Assembly (NCBI GenBank): GCA_041686695.1
Contig: JAWLDJ010000145.1
Span: 1 to 5,213 of the forward strand
Length of the DNA: 5,213 bases
Direction of reading: 5' to 3'
Origin: T1Sed10-7 sp041686695
GTDB lineage: Bacteria; Actinomycetota; Nitriliruptoria; Nitriliruptorales; Nitriliruptoraceae
Part shown: positions 3,806 to 5,213 of the stretch, in pieces
How positions within the stretch are numbered: the stretch's first letter is position 1
Layout of the letters: each line of letters starts with the position of its first letter
Notes under the pieces: model-generated
Told to the model about the DNA's origin: nothing
Database searches by the model: none
What the model saw: only the letters and a program-made list of their open reading frames with translations
Made by a program: the position numbers and the translations under genes

Positions 3806-5179
3806 CTACCACGAGGGCGACGGACCCGTCACCACGGTGATGCTGTCATGGTCACGGCGGATGAACTCGAGCCTGAGTCCTCGCGGGCCGCGCCGGGGCC
3901 GGCCGAGGTCACGCCACAGCTGTTCCGGGTCCGCCCTGACGCCGTGCAGGACGAGTTCCACCGCTGGAGCGGTGCCGGTGGCCGCCTCGTGGTCCTGCAG
4001 CCACCGACGGACCGCCCGCGGGCGTGCGGAGAGCTCGGCGAGGACAGCTCGGGCCCGGTACCACGGCGCCGCAGGCGGCTCGCTGTCACAGGTCAACAGG
4101 GCACGATGTGCCGAGAGGCGTCTGGCCCCGAGTTCCCGCCCGAGCTCGTCGTGCAGCCGTGCCCGCACGGCGGCGGGTGCCACCTCGACGAGGAAGTGCC
4201 CGAGCACCCCGACCGGGAGTCGAACGCGCGAGGCGGGGACGCCGGCACGGGTGCCCGCCACCTCGTGATCGGTGAGCAACGTGGCCCGTGCGCGTCGCTG
4301 CCCAGCCGTCGGGCGCTCGGCCGCTGGACCCGGGTTCCCGACGTCGCCCCGGTTGCCCGGGTCGCCCGGGTTCCCCACCGTTGCCTGGGTGGTCATGGTC
4401 CCGGTGGTGCCCGTCGTCGTGCCGCCGATCCACACGGTGGCTTCGACGAGTGCCCGACCGAGCTGGACGTACTCCACCTCGATGTCCTCGGGGAGGTCCG
4501 GATCCTCGACGTCCACTCCCGGGGCGAGGGCCAGGGCCCACGCCGCCGCATCCGGGTGGGCGGCGAGCAGCGCCGGGACCGAGGGGACGTACTCGCTCAA
4601 CCGGCGGACACGGCGGCCGTTGCGTCGTCGGGACGGATCGGCGTGCAGGACCGATCCCGGGGGCAGCTCGACCGTGAGCGCGTCCGCCACGCGCGTCGAG
4701 ATCTGCACGCCGGCGACCTCGGCGTTGTGCGCGAGCAGCAGCAGACGAGCGGCGTCGGTGTCGATCGCCAACACCCGCACCCCCCGCCCGGATGCCGCGC
4801 GGGCCAGAGCGATCGCGTCACCGCCGACCCCGGCGCACAGGTCGACGACCGTGTCCGGCGTCATCGACCGGTGGTGGAGTTCGGCGAGGAGTCGTCCGGC
4901 CCGGTGCACCGCGAGGCGGGGATCGCTCGCCTGCTCGAGCGCCTCCCGGGTGAACAGCAGATCGTCGGCTCCTGGCCACCGTTGCCGAGCGCGACGACGG
5001 GCGGCGGCTGCCTCGAGCACGGCGGCACGTCGCTCGGCGTCCGCCGACACCGTCCGGAGCCCGCCGGCCACCGCCAGCTCATCGGCACCGTCGTCGAGCT
5101 GTCGCGTGGCGGAGGCGACCGCTGACCGCCCCGCCGAGGAGGTCAGCCACCTCGCCGTCTCGACACCGAACGCTGTCAC
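3806..5179 (-). CDS. Class I SAM-dependent methyltransferase with THUMP-like C-terminal domain
   Basis: This is a predicted cytoplasmic methyltransferase of 457 residues, probably acting on RNA or another nucleic-acid substrate; the substrate is unknown. Residues about 1-105 form a helical N-terminal region. Residues about 108-250 are the Rossmann methyltransferase fold, with SAM motif I VDLCAGVGGDAIALA (112-126), the acidic motif II IDTD (139-142) and the active-site-type motif HADPSRR (179-185), close to the DPARR of this family. The C-terminal part, about 295-457, fits the THUMP-like domain seen in actinobacterial relatives, including the ending LEFIRRDHDSITVVTGPS. Residues 252-290 are a low-complexity Thr/Gly/Pro insertion at the domain joint. 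The start is the GTG at 5179, because AGGAGG (5191-5186) sits six bases upstream; the in-frame GTG at 5203 lies ahead of that site and is rejected. Catalytic motifs are intact. Family assignment is from remembered motifs. Confidence 0.85.
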   Translation of the reverse strand: MTAFGVETARWLTSSAGRSAVASATRQLDDGADELAVAGGLRTVSADAERRAAVLEAAAARRRARQRWPGADDLLFTREALEQASDPRLAVHRAGRLLAELHHRSMTPDTVVDLCAGVGGDAIALARAASGRGVRVLAIDTDAARLLLLAHNAEVAGVQISTRVADALTVELPPGSVLHADPSRRRNGRRVRRLSEYVPSVPALLAAHPDAAAWALALAPGVDVEDPDLPEDIEVEYVQLGRALVEATVWIGGTTTGTTGTMTTQATVGNPGDPGNRGDVGNPGPAAERPTAGQRRARATLLTDHEVAGTRAGVPASRVRLPVGVLGHFLVEVAPAAVRARLHDELGRELGARRLSAHRALLTCDSEPPAAPWYRARAVLAELSARPRAVRRWLQDHEAATGTAPAVELVLHGVRADPEQLWRDLGRPRRGPRGLRLEFIRRDHDSITVVTGPSPSW

Positions 5180-5185
5180 CCGCAC

Positions 5186-5191
5186 CCTCCT
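5186..5191 (-). promoter_or_regulatory. Strong ribosome-binding site AGGAGG of the methyltransferase
   Basis: A full Shine-Dalgarno AGGAGG lies six bases before the GTG at 5179 and decides the start codon. It is the only strong ribosome site among the minus-strand genes here; the other genes appear leaderless or coupled. Confidence 0.8.
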
Positions 5192-5201
5192 GCGGGCCGG
5201 C

Positions 5202-5207
5202 ACGCTA
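5202..5207 (-). promoter_or_regulatory. Possible -10 element TAGCGT of the methyltransferase
   Basis: TAGCGT fits TAnnnT and would start transcription near 5195, leaving a short leader that contains the AGGAGG site. The -35 region lies outside the window, so this rests on the hexamer and spacing alone. If true, it independently rules out the GTG at 5203 as start. Confidence 0.25.
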
Positions 5208-5213
5208 GTCCCA

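Noticed and set aside
3456..4268. Plus-strand open frame of 270 codons across the zinc-ribbon gene and the methyltransferase 3' end
   Set aside because: It runs antisense to two genes and their promoter gap, and its second half is Arg/Ser-rich shadow sequence.
3767..5125. Long plus-strand open frame of about 450 codons
   Set aside because: It is antisense to the methyltransferase, shows no motif, and has an Arg/Gly/Pro-rich composition typical of shadow frames.
5180..5203. Methyltransferase start at the GTG at 5203
   Set aside because: It lies upstream of the AGGAGG ribosome site, which is spaced correctly for the GTG at 5179.

Overview
The window looks like ordinary chromosomal sequence from a very GC-rich bacterium, most likely an actinobacterium. 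By eye the base composition is around 70% GC, codon third positions are almost all G or C, and long spurious open frames run antisense to every gene. Supporting signs are actinobacterial-type -10 elements (TAnnnT) and ATGs placed directly at expected transcription starts (leaderless genes). I cannot assign a genus.

Layout. At the left edge the last codons of a plus-strand gene (probably azlC) overlap azlD (17-325), which encodes the small subunit of a branched-chain amino-acid exporter. Everything else is on the minus strand, read right to left: a class I SAM-dependent methyltransferase with a THUMP-like C-terminal region (5179-3806), a 90-residue zinc-ribbon protein of unknown role (3746-3474), an RNase HI with an N-terminal zinc ribbon and an Arg/Gly/Ser-rich linker (3307-2576), and a long-chain fatty-acid-CoA ligase of the FadD15/AMP-binding type (2394-415). 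The ligase converges on azlD across 89 bases.

The four minus-strand genes are separated by gaps of 59, 166 and 181 bases that carry their own promoter-like signals, so this is probably a run of separately promoted genes rather than one tight operon. There is no obvious shared pathway: three genes look like RNA/DNA housekeeping and one is lipid activation.

The most interesting material lies in the gaps and in domain linkers. (1) The ligase appears to be preceded by a leaderless 8-codon upstream ORF whose TGA overlaps the ligase ATG (ATGA). Its promoter shares a 16-base pattern, GTAGnnTGGGnnCATG, with the zinc-ribbon gene. (2) An inverted repeat that could be an operator overlaps that promoter. 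(3) The 3' end of rnhA is tandemly duplicated as a 47-base unit running past the stop codon. (4) Four 14-base tandem repeats lie just upstream of the rnhA promoter. (5) Two unrelated enzymes carry low-complexity insertions at domain joints: an octapeptide EVD repeat in the ligase and Gly-X-Y triplets in the methyltransferase. I see no mobile element, CRISPR array, rRNA or tRNA, and no evidence of a wholly new multi-gene system.
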